A stretch of 64,000 nt of DNA from an uncultured Clostridia bacterium (GCA_947628665.1 CANRAU010000002.1:86889-150888); one strand, 5' to 3'. Positions 20,356-31,030 are shown, numbered from the stretch's first letter. Notes: generated from the letters alone by a model not told the origin. Made by a program: numbers and translations.

Positions 20356-20372
20356 CTCGGCGGTTTTGCCTT
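20345..20372 (+). terminator. Terminator overlapping folK stop codon
   Basis: CCGCCGAG-TAA-CTCGGCGG-ttttgcctttt; 8-bp perfect stem with TAA as loop. Confidence 0.75.
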
Positions 20373-20462
20373 TTGTACGCAAAAAAGTGTACTTTTTATG
20401 TGCGAATCTGTGTGTTTTTGCGGTTGCCATGTGTGGATTTTCGTGGTAAAATAATCAACCGA

Positions 20463-22307
20463 ATGAATGACATGAGGGTGAAAGGTTTGAAATCCAGAGA
20501 AGATATTCGGAATATCGCCATTATTGCGCACGTCGATCACGGCAAAACCACATTGGTGGACGAGCTTTTGAAGCAAAGCGGTATTTTCCGTTCCAACGAA
20601 GTGGTGCAGGAGCGCGTCATGGACTCCAATGACCTCGAGCGCGAGCGCGGCATCACGATTTTGTCGAAAAACACCTCCGTCCATTATAAGGGCGTCAAAA
20701 TCAACATCGTGGATACCCCCGGCCACGCGGATTTCGGCGGCGAGGTCGAGCGCATTTTGACCATGGTAGACGGCGTTTTGCTGTTGGTTGATGCTTTCGA
20801 GGGCTGTATGCCGCAAACCCGTTTCGTCCTGCGCAAGGCGTTGGCGCTGGAGAAAAAAGTGGTCGTGGTCGTCAATAAGATCGACCGCCCGGGCGCGCGT
20901 CCCGACGAAGTCGTGGACGAGGTTTTGGATCTGTTTATTGAATTGGGTGCAAACGAGGATCAAATTGATTTCCCTGTGGTTTTCGCTTCCGCAAAGGACG
21001 GATATGCTTCTTTAGATCCCGCCGCTCGCAAGGGGGATATGCGTCCGCTGTTTGATTCTATCCTCTCGAATATCGCCGCGCCCCAGGGGGACACCGATGC
21101 GCCGCTTCAGGTGTTGTTTTCCAGTCTGGATTACGACGATTATATCGGCCGCATCGGCATTGGACGTGTGGAACGCGGCAGGATCAATCGCAATGACGCT
21201 GTTGTACTTTGTAAAACGGACGGTACGCAGGAAAACGTCCGTGTTTCCCGCCTGTATCAATTCGAGGGCTTAAAGCGCGTGGAGGCTGAAAGCGCGGCGG
21301 CAGGCGACTTGATTTGTGTGTCGGGCATTGCGGACTTAAACATCGGCGAAACCATCTGTGACCCCGAATGCATCGAGCCGCTTCCCTTTGTCAAAATCGA
21401 CGAGCCGACCATTTCCATGAACTTTATGGTGAATGACAGCCCATTCGCGGGGCAGGACGGCAAATATGTCACTTCGCGCAATTTGCGTGACCGCCTGTTT
21501 AAAGAGGTCGAAACAAACGTCAGTATGCGGGTGGAGGAGACCGATTCCACCGATTGTTTCAAGGTCTCTGGTCGTGGTGAATTGCATCTGTCGATCCTTA
21601 TCGAGACGATGCGTCGTGAAAACTATGAATTTCAAGTCTCGCGTCCGCAGGTCATCACAAAGACCGAAAACGGCAAGCTCTTAGAACCCATCGAGTTGCT
21701 GATCGTGGAAGTCCCTGAGGAATATGTCGGCGCAGTGATGCAAAAAATCGGCGCACGGCGCGGCGAACTTGAAAATATGGGCGCGCGCGACGGAGGCGCA
21801 ACACATCTCGAATTCCGTATCCCCGCGCGCGGACTCATTGGCTACCGTTCGGAATTCATGACCGATACCAACGGCAACGGTATTATGAACAACCTGTTCG
21901 CGGGGTATGAGCCGTACAAGGGCGAGATACAGACGCGCGAACGAGGCTCTATCGTGGTACATGAAGCGGGTGAGACCTCCGCCTACGGCCTGTTTAACAC
22001 GCAGGACAGGGGACGACTGTTTGTAGGGCCGGGCGTGCCTGTATACGAGGGCATGATCGTCGGCGAATGTGCCAAAAATGAAGATATCGTCTGCAACGTC
22101 TGCAAGCAGAAGCATTTGACCAATACCCGTGCGGCGGGTTCGGACGACGCGCTTCGTTTGGTGCCGCATACGGTTTTGAGCTTGGAGCAATCCATGGAAT
22201 TTATCAAGGATGATGAGCTTGTGGAGATTACGCCGCACGCCATTCGCCTTCGCAAACGAATTCTCAGCAAAGAGCAACGCCTGAAAGAACAGGCGAGGAA
22301 AAAATAA
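20463..22307 (+). CDS. typA: Translational GTPase TypA/BipA
   Basis: [57 protein letters not shown]; start could also be TTG 20487. Confidence 0.96.
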   Translation: MNDMRVKGLKSREDIRNIAIIAHVDHGKTTLVDELLKQSGIFRSNEVVQERVMDSNDLERERGITILSKNTSVHYKGVKINIVDTPGHADFGGEVERILTMVDGVLLLVDAFEGCMPQTRFVLRKALALEKKVVVVVNKIDRPGARPDEVVDEVLDLFIELGANEDQIDFPVVFASAKDGYASLDPAARKGDMRPLFDSILSNIAAPQGDTDAPLQVLFSSLDYDDYIGRIGIGRVERGRINRNDAVVLCKTDGTQENVRVSRLYQFEGLKRVEAESAAAGDLICVSGIADLNIGETICDPECIEPLPFVKIDEPTISMNFMVNDSPFAGQDGKYVTSRNLRDRLFKEVETNVSMRVEETDSTDCFKVSGRGELHLSILIETMRRENYEFQVSRPQVITKTENGKLLEPIELLIVEVPEEYVGAVMQKIGARRGELENMGARDGGATHLEFRIPARGLIGYRSEFMTDTNGNGIMNNLFAGYEPYKGEIQTRERGSIVVHEAGETSAYGLFNTQDRGRLFVGPGVPVYEGMIVGECAKNEDIVCNVCKQKHLTNTRAAGSDDALRLVPHTVLSLEQSMEFIKDDELVEITPHAIRLRKRILSKEQRLKEQARKK

Positions 22308-22380
22308 AGATGAAAGGTAAGGCGCAAACGCACACAGGCGCAGTTTTAGCCGCTTTGTGTGTTTGCCTTAGAGAAAAGCG

Positions 22381-23175
22381 ATGATGATCGATTTTCATGT
22401 ACATGCGTTTCCCGATCCGGTCGCAAAAAAGGCGATCCCGACCTTATCGGCAGCCTCGGGCGGCGTCGAACCCGCCTATGACGGTACGATCGCTTCTTTA
22501 AAACGGCACTTGACCGAGAACGGGGTAGACAAGGCGGTTATTTTAAATATTGCGACCAATACGCACCAGCAAAAGAAGGTCAACGATTTTGCGATCTCTC
22601 TGCTTTCGGACGAGCAGCTTGTGCCTTTCGGAAGCGTCCACCCCGAAAGCCCCGATGCGCTGTCGGAATTGGAGCGTCTGAAAGCGGCGGGCGTTCGAGG
22701 GATCAAGCTGCATCCCGATTATCAGAACTTTTTCGTGGATGAGGAACGCCTGTTTCCGATCTATGAAAAAGCGGCGGAATTGGGGTTAATAACGGTTTTC
22801 CACGCAGGCGTCGATATCGGCTATCCCGAACCCGTACATTGTACCCCCGAACGCCTTGCGCGCGTGCTTGACCGTTTCGGGGACGCGCCTGTCGTCGCAG
22901 CGCATTTCGGCGGCTATCTGCTGTGGGATTCCGTTTTGGAACATCTTTGCGGAACGAAAGTCTATTTGGATACGGCGTTTTCGTATGGCAAAATTCCGCC
23001 GGATTACGCCAAAAAAATTCTTGCTGCGCATGATACCCAGCGCATCCTGCTCGGCAGCGATATGCCTTGGAGCACGGCGGCGGATGAGGTGCGTTTGATC
23101 CGTGCTTTGGGGCTTTCTGAGCAGACGGTCGAAAAAATTCTGTCGATAAATGCCAAAAGATTGCTTGGAATTTAG
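22381..23175 (+). CDS. Amidohydrolase family protein (TIM-barrel metal-dependent hydrolase)
   Basis: MIDFHVHAFPD, GVRGIKLHPDYQNF, LLGSDMPWS. Confidence 0.85.
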   Translation: MMIDFHVHAFPDPVAKKAIPTLSAASGGVEPAYDGTIASLKRHLTENGVDKAVILNIATNTHQQKKVNDFAISLLSDEQLVPFGSVHPESPDALSELERLKAAGVRGIKLHPDYQNFFVDEERLFPIYEKAAELGLITVFHAGVDIGYPEPVHCTPERLARVLDRFGDAPVVAAHFGGYLLWDSVLEHLCGTKVYLDTAFSYGKIPPDYAKKILAAHDTQRILLGSDMPWSTAADEVRLIRALGLSEQTVEKILSINAKRLLGI

Positions 23176-23184
23176 TTGCTTTTG

Positions 23185-23222
23185 CCCTCTTGACCGATGT
23201 AAGGCAAGAGGGTATAATTTTA
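23185..23222 (+). terminator. Terminator after amidohydrolase gene
   Basis: CCCTCTTG-accgatgtaagg-CAAGAGGG-tataatttta. Confidence 0.6.
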
Positions 23223-23288
23223 TCGTGTAAGCACTTTAGCAAATAAAAACTTTAAAGCGCAAAAATACTTTACGACAGGAGAGACATT

Positions 23289-24800
23289 ATGGAAAAGGTC
23301 ATGATTTGGACGACGATCCTTGTATACATACTGGTTTTGGTCGTCGTCGGGCTGATCACCGGCCGAAAATCCAAGAGTATCGCCGACTTTACGGTCGGCG
23401 GCAGAAATGCGGGGGCATGGCTGTCCGCGCTCTCTTACGGAACGGCCTATTTTTCGGCGGTGATGTTTGTCGGCTATGCGGGCAAAACAGGCTTGAGCTT
23501 CGGGCTTTGGGGCGTTTTGGCAGGTATCGGCAACGCCGTGTTCGGTTCTCTGCTTGCGTGGGCGATGCTTGCGCGCAGAACGCGCGACGTATCCGGCCGT
23601 TTGAAGCTGAAAACCATGCCGGAATTCTTTGAAAAGCGGTATAACAGCGTGCCTATGCGCATCTTTGCCGCGGCGGTCATTTTCCTGTTCCTGGTTCCGT
23701 ATTCCGCATCGGTATACAGCGGCCTTGCAAGCGTCGCCGATGTACTGCTCGGTATCAACGATACGGTATTTTTGATCATTATTGCGGTTCTCGCCATTCT
23801 TTTGGTCACCTTCGGCGGCTATCTTGTGCAGGCGCGTGCGGATTTCATACAGGGCATAGTAATGATGGTCGGTGTGGCGCTTTTGCTGTTTTTCGTCGTG
23901 CGCTGCGATCAGGTCGGGGGCTTGGAAGGGCTTAAGGCTTACGCCCAAACACAGGCGGGTCTGCCGACGCTCAATGCTTCCCAGTGGGTTTCGCTGATGG
24001 CGACGGTGCTGATGACCAGCTTCGGCACATGGGGTTTGCCGCAAATGGTGCAGAAGTATTTCGGGATTCGGGATGATAAACAGGCAAAACGCGGCATCAT
24101 CATTTCCACGGTCTTTGCGTTTTTGATTGCGGGCGGCGGTTACTTTATCGGCTCGCTTTGCCATGCTTACTACACCGTCGGCGTCGATATGCCCGAGGCG
24201 GATTACATCGTGCCGAATATGTTAAAGGATTCGCATCTTCCCACGGTTTTGCTCGGTGTGATTATCGTCCTATTGCTGTCCGCGTCCGTATCCACGCTTT
24301 GCTCCGTGACCCTTTCCGCCGGCAGCGCGCTGAGTATCGACTTTGTGTCCGTTGCCGTGAAAAAAGATATGAAAGATCAGCAAAAGAGCATGCTGACCAA
24401 GGTGTTCTGCGTTTTGTTCGTTTTGCTTTCCTATGTGGTCGCCAACACCAAAACCCCGATTTTGGATATGATGAGTTATTCCTGGGGGATTATTTCGGGT
24501 TCGTTCCTCGCGCCCTATGTGCTGGCGCTTTACAGCAAAAAAATCAACAAACCCGGCGCTTGGGCGGGTATTTTGACGGGCTTCTGCATTGCAATCGTCC
24601 CGGCCGCCTGCAAGATCCTCAATCTGCTTTCGGTCGAAACGCCTACTGTGGTCAAGCTGATGGGGCAAGGACCGCTGTATGCCTGCATCGCCATGGTCGC
24701 TTCGGTCTTGATGTGCCTGCTCGTCAGCGCGTTTACGCAAAGGAAATCGGAAAAAGAGGTTACGGATTTCTTTTATAACGGTGTTGTTGAAGCCGAATAA
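23289..24800 (+). CDS. Sodium:solute symporter family protein (SSS)
   Basis: DFTVGGRNAGAWLSALSYGTAYFSAVMFVGYAGKTG; about 13 TM. Confidence 0.9.
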   Translation: MEKVMIWTTILVYILVLVVVGLITGRKSKSIADFTVGGRNAGAWLSALSYGTAYFSAVMFVGYAGKTGLSFGLWGVLAGIGNAVFGSLLAWAMLARRTRDVSGRLKLKTMPEFFEKRYNSVPMRIFAAAVIFLFLVPYSASVYSGLASVADVLLGINDTVFLIIIAVLAILLVTFGGYLVQARADFIQGIVMMVGVALLLFFVVRCDQVGGLEGLKAYAQTQAGLPTLNASQWVSLMATVLMTSFGTWGLPQMVQKYFGIRDDKQAKRGIIISTVFAFLIAGGGYFIGSLCHAYYTVGVDMPEADYIVPNMLKDSHLPTVLLGVIIVLLLSASVSTLCSVTLSAGSALSIDFVSVAVKKDMKDQQKSMLTKVFCVLFVLLSYVVANTKTPILDMMSYSWGIISGSFLAPYVLALYSKKINKPGAWAGILTGFCIAIVPAACKILNLLSVETPTVVKLMGQGPLYACIAMVASVLMCLLVSAFTQRKSEKEVTDFFYNGVVEAE

Positions 24801-24822
24801 GCAACCAATCACGATAACAGTA

Positions 24823-24855
24823 AAAACCGACGGGAGCGATCCCGTCGGTTTTTTC
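24823..24855 (+). terminator. Intrinsic terminator
   Basis: aaaaccgacgggagcgatcccgtcggttttttc. Confidence 0.88.
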
Positions 24856-24958
24856 GTGGAAAACCTTTTCCGCTGTGTTCTTTTTGTGCCAATCGGATTT
24901 ACTTTTTTTTCGGGATATGCTAAAATAATGCAAAATGCGATTTCGGGAGGTGCGTCGG

Positions 24959-25981
24959 GTGCTTGGGAAAACCATTGGAATCGATTTCGGTTCTGCGTCT
25001 ACCATTATGTATGTCGAAGGCAAAGGCATTGTACTCGACGAGCCGACCATGATCGCCATCGATACAGAGACCGATATACCCATCGCAATCGGAAACGCCG
25101 CCTACACCATAAATGGCAGAACGGATGACACGATCTCCGTTGTCAGCCCCGTGAAAAACGGTATCATTTCGGATTATACGAACGCGGAGCATATTTTGCG
25201 CTACTATTTTCAGCGGCTTTGCGGCAACAGCATTTTCAAGCCGAACGTGATCCTGACCGTGCCGAGCAGCGCTACGAATCTCGACAAACGCACCTTTTTG
25301 GACGTTGCCATGCACGCGGGTGCGGGCAGGGTATGCCTTGTGGAGGAATCCCTTGCCTCCGCGCTCGGCCTCGGCATGGAGAGCAATACGTTTTCCGGGC
25401 AGTTTATCGTCAATATGGGCGCGGGCGCGGTCGACGTTGCCGTCGTCACGATGGGCAGTCTTGCTGTCGCGAAGTCTTTAAAAGTCGGCGGAAAGTCCAT
25501 TGACGCCGCCATTCAGCGGTATCTGCGCAAGGAACGCGATATTTTGATAGGTTCTCAAACGGCGGAGCGTTTAAAGATTTGCCTTGGCAGCGCCGTTCCG
25601 CGGAAAGAGGAAATCGCAATTATGGTCGGCGGCAAAAGCAGCTTGGACAATATGCCGATCTCTTTTGAGGTAACGTCCACCGAGCTGTTTACCTGCATCC
25701 GCAGTCAGTTGGACTTGATCGTCGGCGGCATCAAATCGGTGTTGGAGATCACGCCGCCCGAGCTTGTCGGTGATATTTCCGAAAACGGTATCGTCATAAC
25801 GGGCGGAACGTCGCTTTTGTACGGGCTTAAAACGCTGCTGGAAAGCGAAACGGGGATAGAGGCGCATTTGGCAGCCGACCCGATGTACAGCTGTGTTTCC
25901 GGCGCAGCGGCTATGGTCAAGGATGTGGATTATCTGGCGCAAAACGGATACGCCTTTAAAACGCTCCAGGAATTAAGTTAA
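24959..25981 (+). CDS. MreB/Mbl-like actin homologue, divergent
   Basis: KTIGIDFGSASTIMYVEGKGIVLDEPTMIAI, VILTVPSSATNLDKRTFLDVAMHAGAGRVCLVEESLASALGLG; GTG start preceded by gggagg. Confidence 0.85.
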   Translation: MLGKTIGIDFGSASTIMYVEGKGIVLDEPTMIAIDTETDIPIAIGNAAYTINGRTDDTISVVSPVKNGIISDYTNAEHILRYYFQRLCGNSIFKPNVILTVPSSATNLDKRTFLDVAMHAGAGRVCLVEESLASALGLGMESNTFSGQFIVNMGAGAVDVAVVTMGSLAVAKSLKVGGKSIDAAIQRYLRKERDILIGSQTAERLKICLGSAVPRKEEIAIMVGGKSSLDNMPISFEVTSTELFTCIRSQLDLIVGGIKSVLEITPPELVGDISENGIVITGGTSLLYGLKTLLESETGIEAHLAADPMYSCVSGAAAMVKDVDYLAQNGYAFKTLQELS

Positions 25982-25997
25982 AAAAGAAGACAAACGA

Positions 25998-26026
25998 AAA
26001 GCGGCACGCTGTGTGCCGCTTTTTTC
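25998..26026. terminator. Bidirectional terminator between convergent mreB-like and ldh genes
   Basis: aaaagcggcacgctgtgtgccgctttttt. Confidence 0.85.
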
Positions 26027-26984
26027 AGGATAAAAACGTATCCTTCCAAACCGAGTCGAGCAGTCCGCACGAATTTGCAAATTGTTTTTGTTCCTCTTCC
26101 TCTAACTTCAAAGTCAGGATCTCGCGGACGCCGTTGCGCCCGAGAATACAGGGGACGCCTGCAAACACGCCGTTGACGCCGTATTCCCCGCGCAGCATGG
26201 TGGAAACGGTCAACACGCTGTTTTCATCGCTGAAAATAGATTTGACGATGCGCACGAGCGCAAGCCCTATGCCGTAATACGTTGCGCTTTTCGCCTGTAT
26301 GATCTTATACCCCGCGCGCCTGACGTTGACGGCGATTTCTTTCAAATCGTCGCACTTGTACGTTTCGGGATTTTCGCGTAAAATTTCCCGAATCGGTTTT
26401 GTGCCGATCATCGCCTGCGACCAGGGAACCATTTCGCTGTCGCCGTGTTCGCCGATCACATAGGCGTGGACATTCTTTGGGTCGACCGTAAAATAATCGC
26501 CGAGCAGATACCGAAGCCGCGCCGTATCGAGCGTCGTACCCGAACCGATCACTTTTTTGCAGTCAAAGCCCGATTCCTGCCACACCACACGCGTCATAAT
26601 GTCCACGGGATTGGTCGCGATCAAGAATACACCGTCAAAGCCCGAATACAGAACCGGGGCGACGATGCTTTGAAAGACTTCTCGATTGCGCTGCAGCAGG
26701 GAAATCCGATCCTCCCCGGGCTTTTGTGACACGCCCGCGCACAAGACGATGATATCTGCGTCGGTACAGTCGCGGTAATCGCCCGCCGTGATTTTCATGT
26801 TGGTTCGCGCGAACGCGAGTCCGTGATTCAAATCCATGGCCTCGCCGTTGGCTTTTTCTTTGTTGATGTCGATGAGCACCATTTCGTCGCAAGCACCAAA
26901 GCACAGCGCGGCATAGGCAAAGCTCATCCCGACAAATCCCGTGCCGATCACGGCGACCTTTTTTGTAAATCCGTTGTTTTTCAT
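26025..26984 (-). CDS. ldh: L-lactate dehydrogenase
   Basis: VAVIGTGFVGMSFAYA, ATNPVDIMTRVVWQESGFDCKKVIGSGTTLDTARLR, VIGEHGDSEMVPWS. Confidence 0.93.
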   Translation of the reverse strand: MKNNGFTKKVAVIGTGFVGMSFAYAALCFGACDEMVLIDINKEKANGEAMDLNHGLAFARTNMKITAGDYRDCTDADIIVLCAGVSQKPGEDRISLLQRNREVFQSIVAPVLYSGFDGVFLIATNPVDIMTRVVWQESGFDCKKVIGSGTTLDTARLRYLLGDYFTVDPKNVHAYVIGEHGDSEMVPWSQAMIGTKPIREILRENPETYKCDDLKEIAVNVRRAGYKIIQAKSATYYGIGLALVRIVKSIFSDENSVLTVSTMLRGEYGVNGVFAGVPCILGRNGVREILTLKLEEEEQKQFANSCGLLDSVWKDTFLS

Positions 26985-27031
26985 TCTGTTTTCCTCCGCG
27001 TTTTATACCAGTTTGCCCCAAAATGCTCCCA

Positions 27032-28867
27032 TCAAACCGTTATATGGATCGCATATTTTTCGAGCCAATAATTCAACTGCACAAAATACGCTATGGTTTG
27101 GGGCGTCGTCATGAGCTGCCCATACCAGGGCTGCTGTTTGTCGTCGGTCAGCAGCTTTTCCAATGCGGACTTTTTCACGATTTGGAACAGGGGGGCATTC
27201 GGGTTATCCAAAACCTTTTGCAGTTCCACCCGAACCGCCTGCAAATAAGCGGGATTGTGCGTTTTCGGATAGGGACTTTTTTTGCGCCATAAAATTTCCT
27301 CCGGTAGCAGATCCTTGACCGCTTCGCGCAAAAGCCCCTTTTCATAGTGCTTATAATCCTTGTATTCCCAAGGTACGGTATATAAATACTCCGCAATGCG
27401 GTAATCACAGAAGGGGACGCGCACCTCCAGACCGTTATACATACTCATTCGATCCTTGCGATCCAAAAGGGTCTGCATGAACCACTCCAAGTTGAGCTTC
27501 ATCATTTCTTTCATGCGCGATTCCGTTTCGCTTAAACCTTCGATTTTATGCGTTCGGCGCACGGTATCGGCATATTTTTGATACACATAATCTTCTGCGT
27601 CGATTTTTTCCCGAAGTTCATCCTGTAAAAACGACGCTCGATACGCTGTGGACTGCGCCCAGGGGAATCCGTCCGTCATACGGATGGTTTTGTCCCTGTA
27701 CCATGGGTAGCCGCCGAAAATTTCATCCGCACATTCGCCGGAAAGCGCGACCGTACCCTGCTTTTTGATCTCCTTACAAAACAGCAGCAGGGAGCTGTCC
27801 ACATCTACCATGCCCGGCAGATCGCGTGCCTCCACCGCGTTATATAACGCGCTGACCAGTTCGCTTGTATCGAGTTCCACCAAATGATTTTGCGCGTGCA
27901 GGTAGTCGTTCATAATGCCTACAAATTGCGAATCGCTGTTGGGCTGAAATTTGCTGCGCTTAAAATACAGATCGTTGTTTTTGTAGCCGACGGTGAAGGT
28001 GTGCAGTTGTTCGCCGTTTTGATGAAAATAGCGATCCGCTACCGAGGAGATGATACTGGAATCTAATCCCCCCGAAAGGAAAGTGCATACCGGCACATCG
28101 GACGTAAGCTGGCGCATGATGGCGTCCGTGACGAGATAATGTACCTTTTCCACGGTTTCGGGAAAACTGTCCGTAAACGGCTGATCCCGCAATTCCCAGT
28201 AGCGTTCCATCCGAAACCCGTCACGGTCAAAGCGCGCGCAATGTGCCGGCGGTATTTCAGAAACACCTTTGAATACGCCGTAGCCGGGTGTGCGCCCGGG
28301 ACCTATGAGCATGACCTCCGAAACGCCCTGTAAATCGATTTCGGGGCGAATTTTTTCGCTTGCAAGCAACGCTTTGATTTCAGAGCCGAACAGAAAATGC
28401 GTTTCGGTATTGGCATAGAACAGAGGCTTTACGCCGATGCGGTCACGCGCAAGAAATAGACTTTGCCGCTGTTTATCCCATATGGCGAACGCAAAAATGC
28501 CGTTGAATTCCCGCACACAGTCGTCGCCCCACGCCATATAGGCTTTCAGCACGACCTCCGTGTCGCTGTGTCCGTGAAAGCGATACCCTAAGGCCGACAG
28601 CTTTTGCCGAATTTCTTCGGTGTTGTAAAGCTCTCCGTTATATACGATCGTATAAAGGTTGTCACGCGTGGCTTCGCACATCGGCTGTTTGCCGTCCGCA
28701 ATATCGATTACCGCGAGCCGCGTATGTACCAGCATCACGTGATCTTCGCGGTAAGTCCCCATGGCGTCCGGGCCGCGGGGCGCCAGCACCTTCTGCATTT
28801 TCAAAAATGCGTTTTCATCCTTTTCAATAGGGCAAGTATAAGAAACTGCGCCTGCGATTCCGCACAT
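27032..28867 (-). CDS. asnB: Asparagine synthase (glutamine-hydrolysing)
   Basis: MCGIAGAVSY, RGPDAMGTYREDHVMLVHTRLAVID, CTFLSGGLDSSIISS. Confidence 0.95.
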   Translation of the reverse strand: MCGIAGAVSYTCPIEKDENAFLKMQKVLAPRGPDAMGTYREDHVMLVHTRLAVIDIADGKQPMCEATRDNLYTIVYNGELYNTEEIRQKLSALGYRFHGHSDTEVVLKAYMAWGDDCVREFNGIFAFAIWDKQRQSLFLARDRIGVKPLFYANTETHFLFGSEIKALLASEKIRPEIDLQGVSEVMLIGPGRTPGYGVFKGVSEIPPAHCARFDRDGFRMERYWELRDQPFTDSFPETVEKVHYLVTDAIMRQLTSDVPVCTFLSGGLDSSIISSVADRYFHQNGEQLHTFTVGYKNNDLYFKRSKFQPNSDSQFVGIMNDYLHAQNHLVELDTSELVSALYNAVEARDLPGMVDVDSSLLLFCKEIKKQGTVALSGECADEIFGGYPWYRDKTIRMTDGFPWAQSTAYRASFLQDELREKIDAEDYVYQKYADTVRRTHKIEGLSETESRMKEMMKLNLEWFMQTLLDRKDRMSMYNGLEVRVPFCDYRIAEYLYTVPWEYKDYKHYEKGLLREAVKDLLPEEILWRKKSPYPKTHNPAYLQAVRVELQKVLDNPNAPLFQIVKKSALEKLLTDDKQQPWYGQLMTTPQTIAYFVQLNYWLEKYAIHITV

Positions 28868-29024
28868 TAGAATCCCTCCGTATTTTGGTTCTGTAGCAGT
28901 ATATGCCGAACACTTTTAAAGCGACAAAAAGGCTTTTATAAAAAGTTCCGTACTTTCCAAACATCATGCACACATCTGTGTTTTTCGCATCCTGACAAAT
29001 TTAGTCGGAACAGCGAAAAGCCGC

Positions 29025-29053
29025 TTTACAAATGTCGAAATGTCCCGTATAAT
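29025..29053 (+). promoter_or_regulatory. Sigma-A-type promoter of the nucleobase permease gene
   Basis: TTTACA-N17-TATAAT. Confidence 0.75.
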
Positions 29054-29108
29054 AAAACCAAATGCAAAGCCGTATTGTGAGACGGCAGATTTAAGGGGAT
29101 GAATAACT

Positions 29109-30527
29109 ATGAAGATGGTTTACAATGTAAGTGACCGTCCAAAGTTCGGGCAACTGATCGTTTTCGGCATTCAGCAACTGCTGGCGATCATGGCCGCAAC
29201 GCTGGTCGTACCTGTGATCGTGGGCAACGGCATGAGCCCTGCGGCGGCGCTGTTTGGGGCAGGGTGCGGCACGCTCGTGTATATTCTTTGCACCCGCGCA
29301 AAAAGTCCCGTGTTTTTGGGCAGTTCCTTTGCCTTCCTCGGCTCTATGGCGGCCGCATTTGCGGGCGGCGTATCCATGTCGCTTGGGTATCTCGGCCTGA
29401 TTTTAGGCGCAGTGTTCGCAGGCCTTGTCTATGTCGTGATCGCGATCATCGTCAAATTTGCCGGCGTTCAGTGGATCAATAAGCTGATGCCCGCCGTGGT
29501 GATCGGTCCTACGGTCGCGATCATCGGATTGTCGCTGGCCGGAAATGCCATCGGCGATTTGGTTTCCGGCGGTCTGAAAACCGCCGAAGGAGCTTCCGTT
29601 GCGTCACCCCATATTGCGTTGCTCTGCGGTTTGGTCACGCTGTTTGTCACGATGCTGTGTTCCACCTACGGCTCCAAGAACATGAAATTGATCCCCTTTA
29701 TCTTCGGTATTTTGGCGGGCTACGCCTTTGCCGCCGTGCTTACGGTCATTGGCAATGCGGCGGGCATTGCGGCTCTGCAAGTCATTGACTTCTCCCATAT
29801 TACCAAATTGTGGGCGGACGGTGTGAATCTGCAAACCTTTGTTTCCCTTCCCGATTTCACATTCCTGACCGCCGCCAAAGGCTTCGGGGAGCTTAACGGC
29901 GCGTATATCGGCACGATTGCCATGGCCTACATTCCGGTTGCGTTCGTTGTGTTTGCGGAGCATATCGCGGATCACAAAAACATCTCCTCCATTATTGAAA
30001 AAGATCTGCTGGAAGATCCCGGCCTTTCCAACACGCTGTTGGGCGACGGTATCGGTTCTATGGTCGGTTCGTTCTTCGGCGGATGCCCCAACACCACCTA
30101 CGGGGAATCGGTCGCCTGTGTGGCCATTACCCGCAATGCCTCGGTAGCAACGATCATCACAGCCGCCGTCGGCGCGATCATCATCAGCTTTGTATCGCCT
30201 TTTGTGGCGTTTGTCAATTCCATTCCATCCTGCGTAATGGGCGGCGTCTGTGTGGCACTGTACGGCTTTATCGCCGTATCGGGCTTGAAGATGATCCAAA
30301 CCGTCGATCTCGGCGCAAACCGCAATCTGTTTGTGGTGTCCGCCATTCTGATCGCGGGTATCGGCGGCCTTTCCGTCAGCTTCGGAAAAATCACCATTAC
30401 CTCGATCGCCTGCGCATTGATCCTCGGGATTATCATCAATCTGATCCTTGCCAAGGCGAAGCCGGAGGCGGAAGCGGAGAACGAAGAGCAGGCAGAAGTA
30501 CAAGCAGAAGTCAGAACAAAAAAATAA
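29109..30527 (+). CDS. uraA: Uracil-xanthine permease family protein (NCS2)
   Basis: FGQLIVFGIQQLLAIMAATLVVPVIVG, CPNTTYGESVACVAITRNAS. Confidence 0.92.
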   Translation: MKMVYNVSDRPKFGQLIVFGIQQLLAIMAATLVVPVIVGNGMSPAAALFGAGCGTLVYILCTRAKSPVFLGSSFAFLGSMAAAFAGGVSMSLGYLGLILGAVFAGLVYVVIAIIVKFAGVQWINKLMPAVVIGPTVAIIGLSLAGNAIGDLVSGGLKTAEGASVASPHIALLCGLVTLFVTMLCSTYGSKNMKLIPFIFGILAGYAFAAVLTVIGNAAGIAALQVIDFSHITKLWADGVNLQTFVSLPDFTFLTAAKGFGELNGAYIGTIAMAYIPVAFVVFAEHIADHKNISSIIEKDLLEDPGLSNTLLGDGIGSMVGSFFGGCPNTTYGESVACVAITRNASVATIITAAVGAIIISFVSPFVAFVNSIPSCVMGGVCVALYGFIAVSGLKMIQTVDLGANRNLFVVSAILIAGIGGLSVSFGKITITSIACALILGIIINLILAKAKPEAEAENEEQAEVQAEVRTKK

Positions 30528-30546
30528 GCAAGACGGCATAAAATTT

Positions 30547-30578
30547 ACGGGGCGGTTTCCGATTGGAAGCCGCCCCGT
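30547..30578. terminator. Terminator between convergent genes
   Basis: acggggcggtttccgattggaagccgccccgt perfect 9-bp outer stem. Confidence 0.7.
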
Positions 30579-30595
30579 GCGCGTTATTTTATCGG

Positions 30596-31030
30596 TTACA
30601 GATAAATGGCAATGTCGTCTGTCAACTGTTTTTCAAGCTGAATAAGCCGCTGGGCGATACCCTTGGCGGTCGCGTCGGCAAGGCTGTACTGATTCAGATA
30701 GCGGCGCAGGGATTTCACGCCCATATTGCATCCCTCCGTAATCAAATCGGCGATGGTTTGGTCGCCCGGCTCCATCATGGTTTTCACGTCGGTTTTCATG
30801 TGGCTCATACCTTTGGCGAGCGGATTGGGTTCTTTGCCGTCGTCTCCGAATTTGTCGAGCTCGGTTTTGATTTCATCGTCTAACTTGCTGTGTTCCTGCT
30901 TACAGGTCGTCAACAGGGATTTAAAGGTGTCGTCCGTGACCTTATCGAGTACGTCGTCTATGGAGGCGATCCCCATTTTAACGCCCGCGTTGCATTCCCG
31001 CAGCAGTTTGATCGTATCTTCACTTGGCAT
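30596..31030 (-). CDS. Conserved hypothetical protein (helical, DUF/ferritin-like-fold candidate)
   Basis: MPSEDTIKLLRECNAGVKMGIASIDDVLDKVTDDTFKSLLTTCKQEHSKL...; RBS present; ORF start trimmed from 31516, which would include the tRNA. Confidence 0.75.
   Translation of the reverse strand: MPSEDTIKLLRECNAGVKMGIASIDDVLDKVTDDTFKSLLTTCKQEHSKLDDEIKTELDKFGDDGKEPNPLAKGMSHMKTDVKTMMEPGDQTIADLITEGCNMGVKSLRRYLNQYSLADATAKGIAQRLIQLEKQLTDDIAIYL

Noticed and set aside
29604-30539. 311-aa - strand ORF antisense to the uracil/xanthine permease
   Set aside because: Same artefact; the + strand protein is a clear NCS2 permease with its own promoter
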